Part shown: piece after piece, positions 44,699 through 57,758 of the stretch
How the letters are laid out: each line of letters opens with the position of its first letter
Position numbering within the stretch: the first letter of the stretch is position 1
DNA from: Spirometra erinaceieuropaei
Taxonomy: Eukaryota > Platyhelminthes > Cestoda > Diphyllobothriidea > Diphyllobothriidae
DNA: 64,000 nt
Reading direction: 5' to 3'
Assembly: GCA_902702965.1 (NCBI GenBank)
Contig: CACRXP010000867.1
Span: forward strand, 179,381-243,380
Notes under the pieces: model-generated
Seen by the model: the letters and a program-made list of their open reading frames with translations, nothing else
What the model was told of the DNA's origin: nothing
The model's database searches: none
Made by a program: the position numbers and the translations under genes

Positions 44699-44930
44699 TG
44701 TGTGTGTGTTCACCTGCGCCCTCTCCCGCCTCCGGTCTTTTTGACTTTGTCTTGAAACTGGGCCTAGGTGAAGAGTGGGGAGGGCGGAGTGCAGCAGACG
44801 CTACGCAAGTCCGCTATCACTATAAACTAATTCACGCGCAAGTCACCGTGCCTGCTGCGCCTAGTAGTGTAACACACCGCGGACATCGTCGGAATCGACC
44901 GTCGAACTGTCGTGTGTGTGTGTGTGCGTG
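44699..44930 (+). repeat. SINE-like family C copy
   Basis: It contains the family core: cctccggtcttt, ctacgcaagtccgctatcac, tataaactaattcacgcgca, agtcaccgtgcctgc and catcgtcggaatcgaccgtc. It ends in a GT-rich tract. Confidence 0.75.
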
Positions 44931-44994
44931 CGTTCGTGCGTGCGTTCAAAAGGCCTGGACGTGTGTGCTATGTCACTATCAGCAAATTATAGCC

Positions 44995-45432
44995 CTCGCA
45001 TTCTGATATACGCTGGCGGTTCCCTGACACCTCGTGCTCTGCTGGTAGATGCGCTGGCCCTCCCGCTGGCTATGCAGGCTGCCCAGTCATCCTCGTCCTT
45101 CTGACCCCTGTTGGGGTGCTGTTATTGTTGTTGTTGAAAAAGCCTAGTCAAATGTATGTTATGTACCAGAAAGTGTAGTGGCACGTCTAGGTGCGGGTCC
45201 GGCCGTGCCGGCCATCTGCGCCTTCCCCCGCCTCCGGTCTTCTTAACCCTGTCTTGACACCGGGTCCACGTGATGGAGGAGGAGGAGAGAGCGCTGCAGA
45301 GGCTTCGCAAGTCCACTATCACTATAAACTAATTCACACTTAAGTCACCGTGTCTGCTGTACGTTTCTGTGTAGCACACGGTGGACATCGTCGGAATCGG
45401 CGGTCGAACTTTCGTGTGTGTTTGTGTATGTG
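44995..45432 (+). repeat. SINE-like family C copy, longer form
   Basis: It has the 5' portion (gctggcggttccctgacacc, ttattgttgttgttg) and the core (cgcctccggtcttctt, cactatcactataaactaat, acggtggacatcgtcggaat), tandem with the preceding copy. Confidence 0.75.
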
Positions 45433-45919
45433 TGAGTGTGGAGTGGTGGACTGGTGGACTATGAGTTAGGCTCAATGACTTCTTCCTAATATTCCCTAGC
45501 GGGCTATCCCGCATGTGAGGTCCGAGTCGAGTATCCCTCTTGTGTGACATCTTGTGGTGAGGTACAGGGCTAATTTACCGTTGAAAATTTAGCCCCGTTT
45601 TCTTTGCGCAGATTGCTTATTTGAATGTGACGAAAAACAGCACACTTGTACAACCCGCTTCGCTGGCCTGCTTAGCTGTCGCGCTCTGTTGTCAGGTTAC
45701 TTGACCTTCAGAGCTTCTATATTATTCACCGATCGGTCTTACTTGCTGCCTTTTATACTAAGGGCTCGAGAGATATATCTCGTTACTTCGTGAGAACATT
45801 ACAATTTACGTCAATCCTTGCGACTTGTGTGAGGGGCCAGGTCGTTAATTGTGAGATTTCTAAGGCCGTACGAGGTCCATCCATACAGCATCGAATGTGT
45901 CCGTTTACCAGTGCGCCTC

Positions 45920-46464
45920 ATGAAATGTACAACATAGTCCGCATCCATTGCAAAATTTTATGAAGTCGATGTAGTATCTTTTTAAAGGCATTGAGAAATA
46001 TAGGATTTCCCTTACGCGGAAAGCATACACCTTCCAGACTGACATCGCTTAACGTTAATGCAACGGCTGATCAGGCTCGAAATTATCCGGGAATTGGGAA
46101 ACTTCGTCAGAGCCTAAATATACCCTTTTTGGGGTATAAAATGTGAGGATAATGTGATTTTCTACAAAACTAACAAAAGAAAGCATATTTTGTGCATGTT
46201 TTCTGCAAAACATATTTGAGTTTGAAAGACCATCGAAAATCATAGTAACAATGTATGCTACTTAAGTAGTCATTTTTTACTACGTGTGGTCATGCAAGAG
46301 AGCGGAAAGAAGTGCATTTAGCAGCTAACATGTTGGTCAGTCTGAAATACTGTAGAATTATGCCGTATGCTAAGTAATACTACAATCCTACCTAAGTAAT
46401 CCTTCCTAGTCGAAAACACGTTTCGAATTTTCGGACAACATTTGACGAGATCGGTCAAACACTG
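45920..46464. mobile_element. Right-half foldback transposon copy
   Basis: It retains the centre and outer arm, ending ggtcaaacactg followed by TA, with the cctagtcg subfamily variant. The left arm is truncated near 45920. Confidence 0.55.
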
Positions 46465-49417
46465 TAAATCGCTCCTCCTCTTAGAACAGAGTGACAGGCT
46501 CCATCTTAATGTAGCTTTTACGACACTACCACTGAGTTGGGATCCTAACTTCCCCGGGTCTTTTATGCCAGACGTTTGTAGTCTGCGCAGACGGGCTGCT
46601 CAGCTTTGTCGGCCAATGCGATAGAAATCCGGGAGAGCGGATGCAGGAGAAACTGGTTTGGGGGTGGTCCATGGTCACTATTGCAAAATTTTATGAGATG
46701 GTCCGCTCGCTGAATCCCAGACGTCAGTGACTTAGTGGCACGGATAATGGTAGTCCGCAAAGGCTTATATGCCGGACGCAGGAGATACCTTGTTTTTCAC
46801 CTGATCTGGGCTGAGCTGAACTATCAGCTCCCATGTCTCTGTTAATCCAACCGATCAGTGAAAAAAGGGCCTGCGAGGCCTGATTGAAGAAAAATTTGTT
46901 TTGGGTTTTCCACTAGCATTTACATTGGACAGCGTTCTCAATCAGATTCTTATTAAATTGGGCTGCTGTGGCAGGTTTGGTCGACCCAGTCTGGGCAAAC
47001 ATGCTTGTTTGCATTGCACTCTTTACACTTGTCATTATACCTGGTTTTTACCGACTGTACTGGTGTAACGTCTATCAGGACAACGAATATGCAAAGTTAA
47101 ACCCACCCCTTTATATATTTGATGACTGAGGATTTAGGACGTCCCCCTTCCGAATTGAGGCGAGCTGTCTCGATCAGGTTTCCAGCCGACCGCCTTTTTC
47201 AGTTTACAGTTGGAGAGCGGCAACGGAGTAGGGGCGGTATTAACGAATTCGTGGGTTGCACGATGAAATAAGCAACACGACCACCTTAACCTTTTTCCAT
47301 TGTTGACTTAACTTATCCTTGCAAGCTATCTCATCGAGTGTTAACTGCAGCAGTTTAAAAGACGCCACTGAACTTCACCCAAGCGATCCTTCTCGGGAAG
47401 CTTTTAAATGATATCCCTCCTTCATCTGCGACTCTACTGTTTCAGAGACGCCAGGTAACTGCATCCGACGGCTGCGCAGAGTCAGTATTAAGAAGATTTT
47501 CGAGATTTTTTGAAGCAAACGTCGTGCCAGGGGCATCCACGCATGATCGGTTGAGCAGCCGCTAAAGTATTGTGGCCAGTTCGACCAATCGAGCACCCAA
47601 AGGCCTGAATCGGATGCTTTCCTTTGGTTTTACTGTTTTACCGACCACTTTACTTCATCCCAACGAACGCCTAAAGTGTGAATTATGTGTTATTGCCATT
47701 AGCAGTGGGGACTCACCGTACGATAATGTCGCGTTCTATAATTACCGAGAAACCCCATTGTCAGAGGGTTAGGCAGTGGATTCTGGGAATAAAGTGCTTC
47801 AGCCAGTGTGCGCCTAGGAGTCTTTGTGCGGGAAAGCATTCTACTGACTTATCCTGTTCTCCAACCAGACAGGTCATTAGTGACGCAACTATTCCCTCAG
47901 ACCAGATACAGCGCCTTCGGGATCGTGCAGTAAAAGCAGTTTGCCCGACTGCGGAACGTCGAAAGAACACCTTCCTCATCATAGATCAAAGGTTGCCCAT
48001 GGCAACTGTGATGGCCGTTTTCCCTACAGTGCGCCCGCAGTAGACCAAGCCTATGACTGCCACTCAAATTTTTGTTTAGCTAAGTGCAATTTGCTTTTGT
48101 CGATGTGGCTGCACGGCCAAAATCAAAGACTATAACCGATTTCACCACGCCGGCAATAACGTAAAAAGCATACCCAGGCGATTTTAAGTGCGCCGACCTT
48201 CAGATCTTAGCTGCCGACTAGTTGTCTCTTTAATCGCTTATTTTGTACGGCGGTGTCGCTTTACTGAGTGCACCATTTGCTGATATAACAACAGTTTCTT
48301 GTCCAAATGGATTTTTTCTTTGGCAACGTATGCACAGGTATATTGGCAACAGGATCAAATACGTTCGTTTGTAATGACTCAGAGGTGCAGTTTGCTAACC
48401 GACTCGTCTCTACCATCCGCTATATCTTATTCGCTGATCATAACAACCGTATCGACTTGAGATTTAAGGGGGTGCTCAAGAGGATTTCTGCGCTGAAGCT
48501 TATGACACTGTGGCTGCAACGCTCCCTCCCGTAACCTTCCTTTAGTAAAGGAATGAGATGGTTGGCGCAAGCAACCCACCAACCCAAAGTGAATCAAGAC
48601 CACTGTGTCGAATTCCCGAATCCCTCTCCCCGGCGGGTTAGCGCAAAGGCAGCAGTGGTCAAACAGAAAGTAGACAGGTATGACTACGTCAAACCGGGAG
48701 AGGATACTGGGTCTCACAGCCTTGGTAAATGGAACAGGAGGAGTACATTTATCGAGTCCGCCGATAAACGTGGGCATCGTCAGCCCACTTTCGCGTCGAC
48801 TCCGGATGCGTCTAAATCAGCACTAGGGCTGGCCGATGCAAGTATTAGTAGTTAGCCACTTATTAGCCATGACCAAAAGAGTCAGGTAGACACTTTTGTC
48901 TCTTTTAAACAATGGTCGGTCAAGAACTTTTTCATGGGTTCAGAAAACTGCCGGCTCACGAGCCTTAGCCAGGCCGTTTTTCCAAACGCTGGCTTTTAGC
49001 AGATATACTCCATCGGATGCTAAGTGATCTTATCAGCGGGACCCTGTCGATCTGTGCTTATAATCCAGATGCAGCTAGAAAATTCACCGGTACTCAGCTT
49101 GGTATTCATAAACAACCACGGCCGAAGATTAGAGAATTTGCCACGCTCTGGAGGCTGATTTGCGCCCCTGGCTGGCGAAGACAGGCATGCTTTGGATCTC
49201 ACCTCGTGGAACGTGACGTAAATTTAGACGATCAATTTTGGGAGCCTAAAATATTGCATCGTTATTTATTGTTCATGCCTGTTTCATAAAAGGTTCTTTT
49301 GTCATGTCGAATATTCTTTTTCCACTTAACCTAATTGCGGAAAATTTATGGACATCGTCAAGATTCGATCTCGCGATAGCAAGGGCAAAATAACGTTTAC
49401 AAATTATTTAATCCTGT

Positions 49418-50160
49418 TGCTTTTTAATTTCCTCGGAAATTAACCGCTAACTTGGAGTAGATCAGTTCGAACTAAGGTCTATAAGCGCAGACCGAAATTT
49501 TATTTATGAATACTTGGGCCGATGTCCATCCGCCACAGCGGGATAACCGCTTAATATTCATTAACTGCCAACATGCAGCTAATAGTATATATTGGGTTGC
49601 AGGATAACACACCAACAGAACAGGTACTAGCTAAAATCCCGGACATGCGCGTTTCACCGATATCCTGCTGCTGCATGGCGCAGCTGCGAGGGGTTCGGCT
49701 CATCAGTGGGTCTCCCAGCATTCCCCGTGGGCTTTCTGGCAGATAATCCAGCTTATAAACTGTTGCTTTATAATGTCCTCAGTGCCTGTGCCGTTAGTAC
49801 GGTGTCCTGCAATCCAATATATACTATTAGCTGGCTGTCGGCAGTTAATGAATACTACGCATTTATCCCGCAGTGACTGATGGACATCATTCCAAGTATT
49901 CATAAATTAAAGTTCGGTCAGTTGGGACTGAACTACTGCAAGTCAGCGGTTAATTTCTGAGGAAATTAAAAAGCAACAATTTCTAAACTGGCGTATCTAC
50001 CAGAAAGCCCACAAGGAATGCTGGGGGACCCACTGATGGACCGAATCCATCGCAGGTGCGCTATGCAGCGGCAGGATATCGACGAAACAAGTGTCTGGAC
50101 TTTTAGCTGGTACCTGTGTTGTTAGTATGGTATGTTGCAAACCAATATGTAATTTGTTGA
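49418..50160. repeat. Foldback family D, complex inverted repeat
   Basis: Segments 49418-49605 recur inverted at about 49795-49973 (for example gttgctttttaatttcctc and its inverse, and the gaaattttatttatgaatac region). Segment 49620-49745 recurs inverted at about 49985-50130. The order shows an inverted pair with a further inverted half added outside it. It contains no coding frame. Confidence 0.65.
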
Positions 50161-50631
50161 AAATCTGTTATATAATCTATTAACCTGTTTACGAATTTCA
50201 GAGGTAATCCACATTATCTTACATTTACGCAGTTCTCTGTGCTAATAAAGGTTCTATACTGTGTTCGTGCATTCGTGCGCTTTTTCTAATAAAGAAAAAT
50301 AATCTAAGCTCCAGAGCTTTGCCAAGCGAGGCTCGCTCCATTTGAAATTGATTTTTTTCTTCGAAAGTCAGATGGAGCAAAGTGTAGGCGAAAAGATTTT
50401 TGAAAACCAGACTTCTAAACGATTTTCAAAAGTCGAATTTACGAGGTTCTGTGACGTCGTGCCCTAAAACGCAGTAATAACGCCTACAGGTAACACTTTG
50501 TTCACACGTCCGAAAACTTTCCTATCCTTTGTAACTATTAAATAACTTATCGAGAAAAGAACGTAAACTAGGTAGCTATGTTAACTATTAAGCACACGAC
50601 AAGATATTTTTGTATGGTTTTATTTCCAGTA

Positions 50632-51192
50632 NNNNNNNNNNNNNNNNNNNNNNNNNNNNNNNNNNNNNNNNNNNNNNNNNNNNNNNNNNNNNNNNNNNNN
50701 NNNNNNNNNNNNNNNNNNNNNNNNNNNNNNNNNNNNNNNNNNNNNNNNNNNNNNNNNNNNNNNNNNNNNNNNNNNNNNNNNNNNNNNNNNNNNNNNNNNN
50801 NNNNNNNNNNNNNNNNNNNNNNNNNNNNNNNNNNNNNNNNNNNNNNNNNNNNNNNNNNNNNNNNNNNNNNNNNNNNNNNNNNNNNNNNNNNNNNNNNNNN
50901 NNNNNNNNNNNNNNNNNNNNNNNNNNNNNNNNNNNNNNNNNNNNNNNNNNNNNNNNNNNNNNNNNNNNNNNNNNNNNNNNNNNNNNNNNNNNNNNNNNNN
51001 NNNNNNNNNNNNNNNNNNNNNNNNNNNNNNNNNNNNNNNNNNNNNNNNNNNNNNNNNNNNNNNNNNNNNNNNNNNNNNNNNNNNNNNNNNNNNNNNNNNN
51101 NNNNNNNNNNNNNNNNNNNNNNNNNNNNNNNNNNNNNNNNNNNNNNNNNNNNNNNNNNNNNNNNNNNNNNNNNNNNNNNNNNNNNNNNNNNN
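50632..51192. other. Assembly gap (561 N)
   Basis: The sequence is unknown. Open frames crossing it are meaningless. Confidence 1.
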
Positions 51193-53389
51193 CTCTTCAA
51201 ATTTATTTGTCCTGTTTTGAGTCACCTTTCTCCGTGTTCCTATCGACAGACCGATTGCGGACTCCCAACTTTGACCGCAGATCCCATACTTTGTGCGTAA
51301 CTCATTCAGTCATTTCCTTTCTCTGTCCTTAGTCCCGATAGTTAGTCAGTAAACTTGACCCATATAATTACTCAAATGTCACTTTCCGCCCATCTTACTT
51401 TCTTTCCCACATCATCGACTCTTTCTGTACAGCAGGCAAATAAATAGGATAAACAGCTTATCCCAAAGGCCCAGTTGGACTTAGTAAGCGCATTAAAAGT
51501 AAACATTAGAAGAGAAATTTTTAGCTAGTACGAATTTTTCGAACGCTTGATATGAAATAAGTGGTGAGGTCTCTAATACACAGCCTGTGTGCAAGTATGT
51601 TTGCTTCTATTTCAAAGGAACGGTTAATGAAAAAGATTTGCAAACAGCCCGTACCTTTTGAGAAAATAATGTGGGATAGCAGCCGCGAACGACCGATACG
51701 AAGGCCCTTTATAACTACATAATTATGACCCTCACTAGAAACCTAGCCCGAGGTCAGTGCATTGGGAGCAGTTTATTCGGTGAGGTATGGATGGTCCACG
51801 CTACTTCAATTATAATACGATTTTAGGCGTCAGAGCAAATTAGATATTTTGCAAAGGTCTCGTCTGCTGTCACGAAACCTGCTTTCGTTATTGTCTAGGT
51901 GAAAACCTGGTGTTGTAGGCGAGGCGTTGCTGGTATGACAGATGTCAACCACAGACGGCTGCTTAAACGCGAAGAGGTCTGTCATCCTGCCTGCATGAAA
52001 GATGCCCCTATCCATATTAGGTTGGCTGAGGAAGGGACCTTGAGTGGGTTTTGGACTGTCAACGATCTGCGGCGCGCGACCCGTTATCGAGTTGCGACCA
52101 CCTAAAAAACAACGTTTACGCGGGGGGGGAAATTTTGTTCTGAAGTGGTGATTAGGTGCCAAGAGCTGTGAATGTTTTTCCCGATGTGAAATGCCAGTTG
52201 TTGGTGGGGCTGGGCCAAACTTTCCCTGTCAGTTCCATCTTCCGTTCAATTTTCACATCTTTTGTCAAACATGCACGTCCAAATTCGCCTTTCATGAATT
52301 ACTTACACACTAAACTATTCGCCTGAATTAATGCTTGCCAGATGTCGATCTGACCCTTAAAAAGAAAAATTATCGTTGGAGGTGGAGCATTCCACAGTTA
52401 ATTTTAACCTGGCATCTTTGCGTTCTCACTCCTTCTTACCAGCATTACTAGTAGATGGGAGCAGATCCGAATTGACGGTTTGAGCCTTGCGCGTATTTCG
52501 AGCTTTGGATTTCAGCAGCCGTGTTAAACGAAAATGTGCGAAGTATGGCTGTACTTATTGCTTGACAAGAGACGGCACCCGGATAGTTTATTGCCTTCCA
52601 GTTGTTTAATTCACCGAGTTCTTCCGGACTACGAAGGTCGACGCAGTTTTACAGTCGTTTCAAAAAAACAGTTGGTATAACATCGCTAAGGCATAATGAA
52701 ATCGTGATGAATTAGTTCTGCGCAGAGATTTGCTGTAAAACTGCGAATACCGGTTAGTGAGCGCGTCAGTTTTCCATTAGTTATCATTACGGCAATAAAG
52801 TACACAAGAAGATAGCAATACGACAGAAAATTAGACGAAATCCATTCATCCGAGATCATGCATCTCGTGTACATTGAAAATGTCATATGAGGAAAGAGAG
52901 ATGTATAAGCCGACTAAGGAACACGGGCTTATTTCAGTCTGGATGTGGGCATGTAGGCAGAGGCTGGCCAAACAAAGCATGATCAGAACAGTGCCAAGTG
53001 AGGATATATGTAGTTTAGCCAACTGACGTTTGGCTACGACAACTGCAAGGTCTACGTGAAGTCGCTCTGTGCGCACAATACTTGCTTGTATAGTCGGAGC
53101 GGAAATATATGACCCACACAAGGAAAGAGCAGTATTAAAGAGTCAGGTATACTGCCTTGAGTTTCGCATGCGAATTGTCAATCACATTTATGTCGTTTGA
53201 AGGTGGCGCTCGGGAGCCCGAATTGATGTCTGTGAACGTCGAGGACGCGGAGATGAGCCGAACCCTTTGTGCAAGCATCCCACAGGCGCTGAAGTAGGTG
53301 GAATACGGCCGTACTCTTAGACAGTATTATGCGCTGGATCAACACGTGGGCCATGACGAATTTTGGCAGCCGTTGTCAGAATGAACATC

Positions 53390-53770
53390 ATAACAAATGC
53401 CAACATTTCGGGGTGCGGTGGCAGGCCCACTTGTCGACAGATGTCGCACATACCGAGACCCCTGCGGCCCTCCCCATTGCTGTTATTGGTAAAAATCCTG
53501 GTTAGTTGCTGTGTGGACTGGAGGGTGTGGAGTGGGGCGCCAAGGTGCGGACTCGACCGTGCTATCCACCGGCGCCCTCCCCTGCCTCCGGTCTTCTTGA
53601 CCATGCCCTGGCATAGAGCGTAGGCGGAGGAGGAGGGAGTGCGTTAGATGCAGCGAAAGTCTACTATCACCATAAATTACCTCACAAGCAAGTCACCGTG
53701 CCTGCGCCATCTTGCTGTGGAGCACACGGTGGGCATCGTCGGCAACGAGGGTCGAACTACTGTTTCCGGC
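53390..53770 (+). repeat. SINE-like family C copy
   Basis: It shares gtggactggagggtgtggag, cctgcctccggtcttcttga, ctactatcaccataaattac and gtggagcacacggtgggcat with the other copies. Confidence 0.75.
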
Positions 53771-55047
53771 CCTATCCGCCTCAACGAATGGCTTTCGTCC
53801 GCGTTACTTCCCTGATTTCCAGAGTTGTCCTTCAAGGTTTTCAAGGTACTGCGTGGCAGACTACAGCTCGATGTGGAAAGTAGGAAACTAATCACCGAAG
53901 TTCGCACTGTTAAGACCACTTTTCTGCATACAGTCAAAAATTAACTCAACAATGTGCATCACAAATGCGGCATCAGCGTTTTCATCTATTTTCCACAAAA
54001 CGCTTTCCGATGTACAGTTTTATGGAGAGGACCAACCGTATTTGAAAGTCTTATAGCAGGGTAAACGGACAGCAACCTACACCTGGACGACGACTTGTGG
54101 AAACTATACTAAAGGATCAAAAGGTACAACAGTATGCTGCGGCCCACCTCCTCAGTACTAGTGTGATAAGAAGTTACTAACACGAGTGCTATATCGGCCG
54201 ATCCGGGAACGCCGACTATGAAGCCTGCACAGAATATCGCTCGGCATGCTCCGTATTAAGGCCGCAGGACATCGCAGTTAACTTGGGAGTGGGCATGAAC
54301 CATCGAACCGCACCACAATCTGTCTCGGACTAGCGGGGATGAATGATCAATTAAACGGGGGAGGAGACCAGTTGGCTATCAGCTACCGCAACAAAAACGT
54401 AATCGCCTTCCCCCGCCAAATTTTATGGGTTCAGCAGGTCGTGTATTAAGAACACAAGCACCGGTCTTAAGGTTCCAGCGAGACGCTGTGGTTAATTATC
54501 ACAAATTACCTGCCATATGAAAAACTGCAGTAAAGTTCCTGAAGTTCTCTGACAGACGCATAATTACCGTGGACGATGCAAAACAGGCTCCTAAGCCGGA
54601 GGGTTCGACCTTTTGAACTGTCAGTCTTGCTTTTACAAGGCCTGTTAACTGGTGTCAGCATCGAAATCGGTATTACAACCCGATTACTGCCGGCCAGACC
54701 TCACACCGGCATAGCAAACGTCGCACATTTAAAACTATACCGGCATAACAAACCTCGCAAATTCAAAGCTCGTCTGGGGGCTAGCCTTGGCCAGTAGTCA
54801 CTACTTATATGGGCGGATGATATAAGCCCAGAACAGAAATAAGCCCGGACAGACTCGTCTTTACTGGGAAAAACTAAATGGCAACAATGAACTCCGGATG
54901 CTGCAACTGAGGTGTTAACTCCCACCTTTATTCACATCCCATGAACATATCGCTAAGACTGACATATTACAAGCAGTTACAAGGCATAGAGTTAGCTTTT
55001 AACGTAACTGTTGACCGGATAATAAGGCAAGTGAAGAGCGCGAGCAA

Positions 55048-55127
55048 GTGTCCCTCCGGCAGGTCCGTGAGGTTCACAATGGTTGAGAAAGGCTGTCCAC
55101 AGGCCCACGCGTAGGTGGCACTCACGA
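55048..55127 (-). pseudogene. 80-base copy of part of the SKI2 last exon
   Basis: This segment matches 57957-58036 in the last SKI2 exon at 78 of 80 bases, on the same strand, with abrupt ends on both sides. It encodes VSATYAWACGQPFS then IVNLTDLPEGHL in frame, but the flanks are unrelated and no splice sites frame it. It is an exon fragment duplicated about 2.6 kb past the gene's 3' end. Confidence 0.9.
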
Positions 55128-55732
55128 TGAATGTGCAGCTGCCTCCCAACTACAGTCCACATGCAATGCTGAGGTGTTCTGTCAATACCTTAGCCACATC
55201 ATTCAGAGAAATGCCCATCAATTCAACTTAATTGGAGAAGATACATTCGTCCCAGTGGGAGCTTTGTGCCCAAAACAGAACTAAGACGTCCAAGTGATGA
55301 CCAGCTAATAACGAAGGAAGGTTTACTGACAGGAAAATTAAGATTGGATGACTATCTTCCGGTCGCTTCCCACAGTCAGTTAAGGTAACTGTCAACCGCG
55401 ACTGGAAGAATTAGACCTCCACACCGTTTTGTTTCAGATATAAGGCTGACCAACGGTAGCATGAAAACAAGACCCCTTCGCCGAAACTTCGTGGTGACGT
55501 TACCTGTCGAGATGGGTTCGCTCGGAGCGAAAAATCGAGTGCATAGCTTACACAAACTCCGTGACCGTGACTTTACCGATGAAGCCGTTCAAAATGGCCT
55601 AGCATACGCTGACAGTTGGCCAATTAAACGAAGAACGCAGGTAGTCGAAACTAGATAATGAAAGTTATTAAGAGGATTGAAAAGGTGCTGAAAAGGAAAG
55701 CTGCAGGTGCTAATCCTCAGATGTCTTGACAG

Positions 55733-56216
55733 CAAAACAGCACCATGCCAGGCATGCTGACCAGACATTCAAACCGATCCACCAGGTCATTATCTAGGAC
55801 GAATGCATCAGCAATGCAGTAGCGTCGGTCCTAGCCTATTTCCTACTCTAACATGTATCAGTGGACTTTCGGTCGATTTGTAATTAGATTTGGCAGAGGC
55901 ACTGACGTGGCATGAACCGCTGTCCAACGCGTGCCACATGCATGTACGTCAGCGCTTGGGGGTTCGTGCAGGCATGCAGCAGACCAATCAACGCCTATCA
56001 TGGACTGATTTGCCTCTTTCTTACCAAATGCACAGACGGCGCAATCCTGTTGGAGGTTTAACCAGACCAGACCGGGTAAGAAGACACTCCGACTACGGGT
56101 ACTACTCCGCAGGCGTCGCGGCCACAAAGCAGCACCATGCCAGCCATGCTGACCGGGCACTCGAGCAGATTACCACATCTCGCGAGGGATGCATCAGCCG
56201 TGCAGTAGCATGCGCT
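55733..56216 (+). repeat. Diverged direct duplication
   Basis: 55733-55830 and 56123-56216 share agcaccatgccag.catgct, gaccg/ga.attc and gatgcatcagc.gtgcagtagc. The intervening stretch (about 55850-55930) also matches the 3' tail of the SINE-like copy at 59755-59840. Confidence 0.5.
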
Positions 56217-57004
56217 GCCGGTCACGGGTGTTCGCGCACTTGGTACTTCGGTGCAAGCGAACCTCAACTCCCTGACCTGACTGTCACGCAAAAACAGACC
56301 AAGCCGACACATTCTCCTTCGAATCTGTACGCGAGTCTGCGTACACTATTACGTTAGACGGTGGCGCGTGGTCTTTGTACCGAATAAACTCCCTTATGAT
56401 TGTTCCTTCTTCCTGCGAATAAACTGGATGCAGCCTTGTTCGTGGCCGACAAAGCATACCCACTATTTTGTAAGGTTTCATCTGCTGTCTCCAAGAAGGC
56501 AACTTGTTGATGAGGGCCATTGTATGACCACCCAATATACTCCTCCAGACGGCTGTAACCTGGACAAAGGATTTGCCGCCGTAATCGTCTGTTGAAATGC
56601 ACACATCGCGGCCTGATTACCAGGGTTTCTGCGCTACTGGTGGGGCCACACCTATCTACCCAATCGGCAGTTAAACATGTACGGTGCGAGGGGATTGATT
56701 TTCTCGTGCATGGAGTACCAAGGTACTGACTTTGCAGTCCCGTACAACAGGACGCACGCTGGCTAGAACCTTCGCATTCAGAGCCGAGAGGACTTTGCGG
56801 CAATGGTGGAGCTGGTAGTGGTCAGAAAAAGACAACCGAACTTTTCATACTAAGGCCGTCAGCGACGGAGGGACCACCTTTGCACTCGTTACCTAATTTT
56901 GAGCTTTGAACAATGCAGGTGACAGTTCGAGCGTCGCTAACTACGGTGTCCACCATGTGCTCCACGACCTGTTGGGTGTAGGATGGCGACTTCGGCCTGA
57001 GTTA

Positions 57005-57145
57005 AATTAAAGTGGTAGCAGACTGGCGCAGCATCTGCCGCACGCTATCCTCCCTCACCCAGCTGGCCCTGGTGGCATGACAGAGTTAGGACGACCGGAA
57101 GCGAGCTCGGTCGCAGTGGCTGACAAAAAATAAACACCTCCTCTA
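57005..57145 (-). repeat. SINE-like family C fragment, reverse orientation
   Basis: gcagcatctgccgcacgcta, cctccctcaccc and agtggctgac match the reverse complement of the family core. Confidence 0.55.
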
Positions 57146-57627
57146 CATGTGCCACACACGACCTGCCCCCCGCATAATGCGCCAGGTCCTCGAAAAGTGG
57201 GGGCGGTTCGGATATCACGTTCGTAAGTGCCGTTGAGGCCAAATAAAGGATCAATTTAGCCTTACTGTCAATTCTCGAGTCAGTCACCCCACATACGCAA
57301 AAAGTACTGGCCAAGAAAATCGAGTTATCCCAAATAGTGCTGGACATTTAATAAAGCGACAAGAGGACAAGACACGAGGGGGGAGGACAGCAGCATGTAA
57401 CAGTCTTTTATGCCATTGACGCTTATGAGTGGTGCTACTTGGCTGAAGAGACCGATCCCCAAACTACCTGGGGGGTGATTGGTAGGTACTGTTTGCTACC
57501 AGTAGTGACCTGCATTCAAAACTGCCCCAACACGAAAAGGCCGAAAACAACTATTATATTAAATGAAGCTAATACATCTAATTAGTCAGGAAAGTAAGAC
57601 TAAGGGAGCAGAAGGACTAAAAAATTT

Positions 57628-57633
57628 TTTATT
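57628..57633 (-). terminator. SKI2 gene poly(A) signal
   Basis: AATAAA on the minus strand lies about 126 bases beyond the stop codon, a normal 3' UTR distance for compact flatworm genes. Confidence 0.6.
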
Positions 57634-57758
57634 AAGGGACAACAAAAAACAAAATACGTGTCCAAAGGTACAAAAAACTGAGTACTTTTTTCAAGGAGGG
57701 GGTGGGGACGGGACAGATAGTCATAAAAGCGTCCATTCAACCTGACCATTTTGCTGTT

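Larger units (their letters stand above)
34808..57758. other. Convergent intergenic region, repeat-rich
   Basis: About 23 kb lie between the 3' ends of FBXL16 and the SKI2 gene. It holds the repeats listed separately, an assembly gap, and open frames of up to 177 codons that look like repeat debris or chance. Nothing distinctive was seen in 36200-38200, 39300-40900, 46500-49400 or 51200-53300, apart from short unassigned frames. Confidence 0.5.

Noticed and set aside
48301..48534. FADH in a frame near 48435, resembling the YADD/FADD box
   Set aside because: The second catalytic Asp is absent and the surrounding residues do not fit reverse transcriptase.
50568..51332. Open frames of 200-240 codons across the N block
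   Set aside because: They consist almost wholly of unknown bases.
56284..56803. Minus-strand frames with faint reverse-transcriptase-like wording (NAKVLASVRPV)
   Set aside because: The resemblance needs several frame changes, and no catalytic motif (FADD/YADD) is present.
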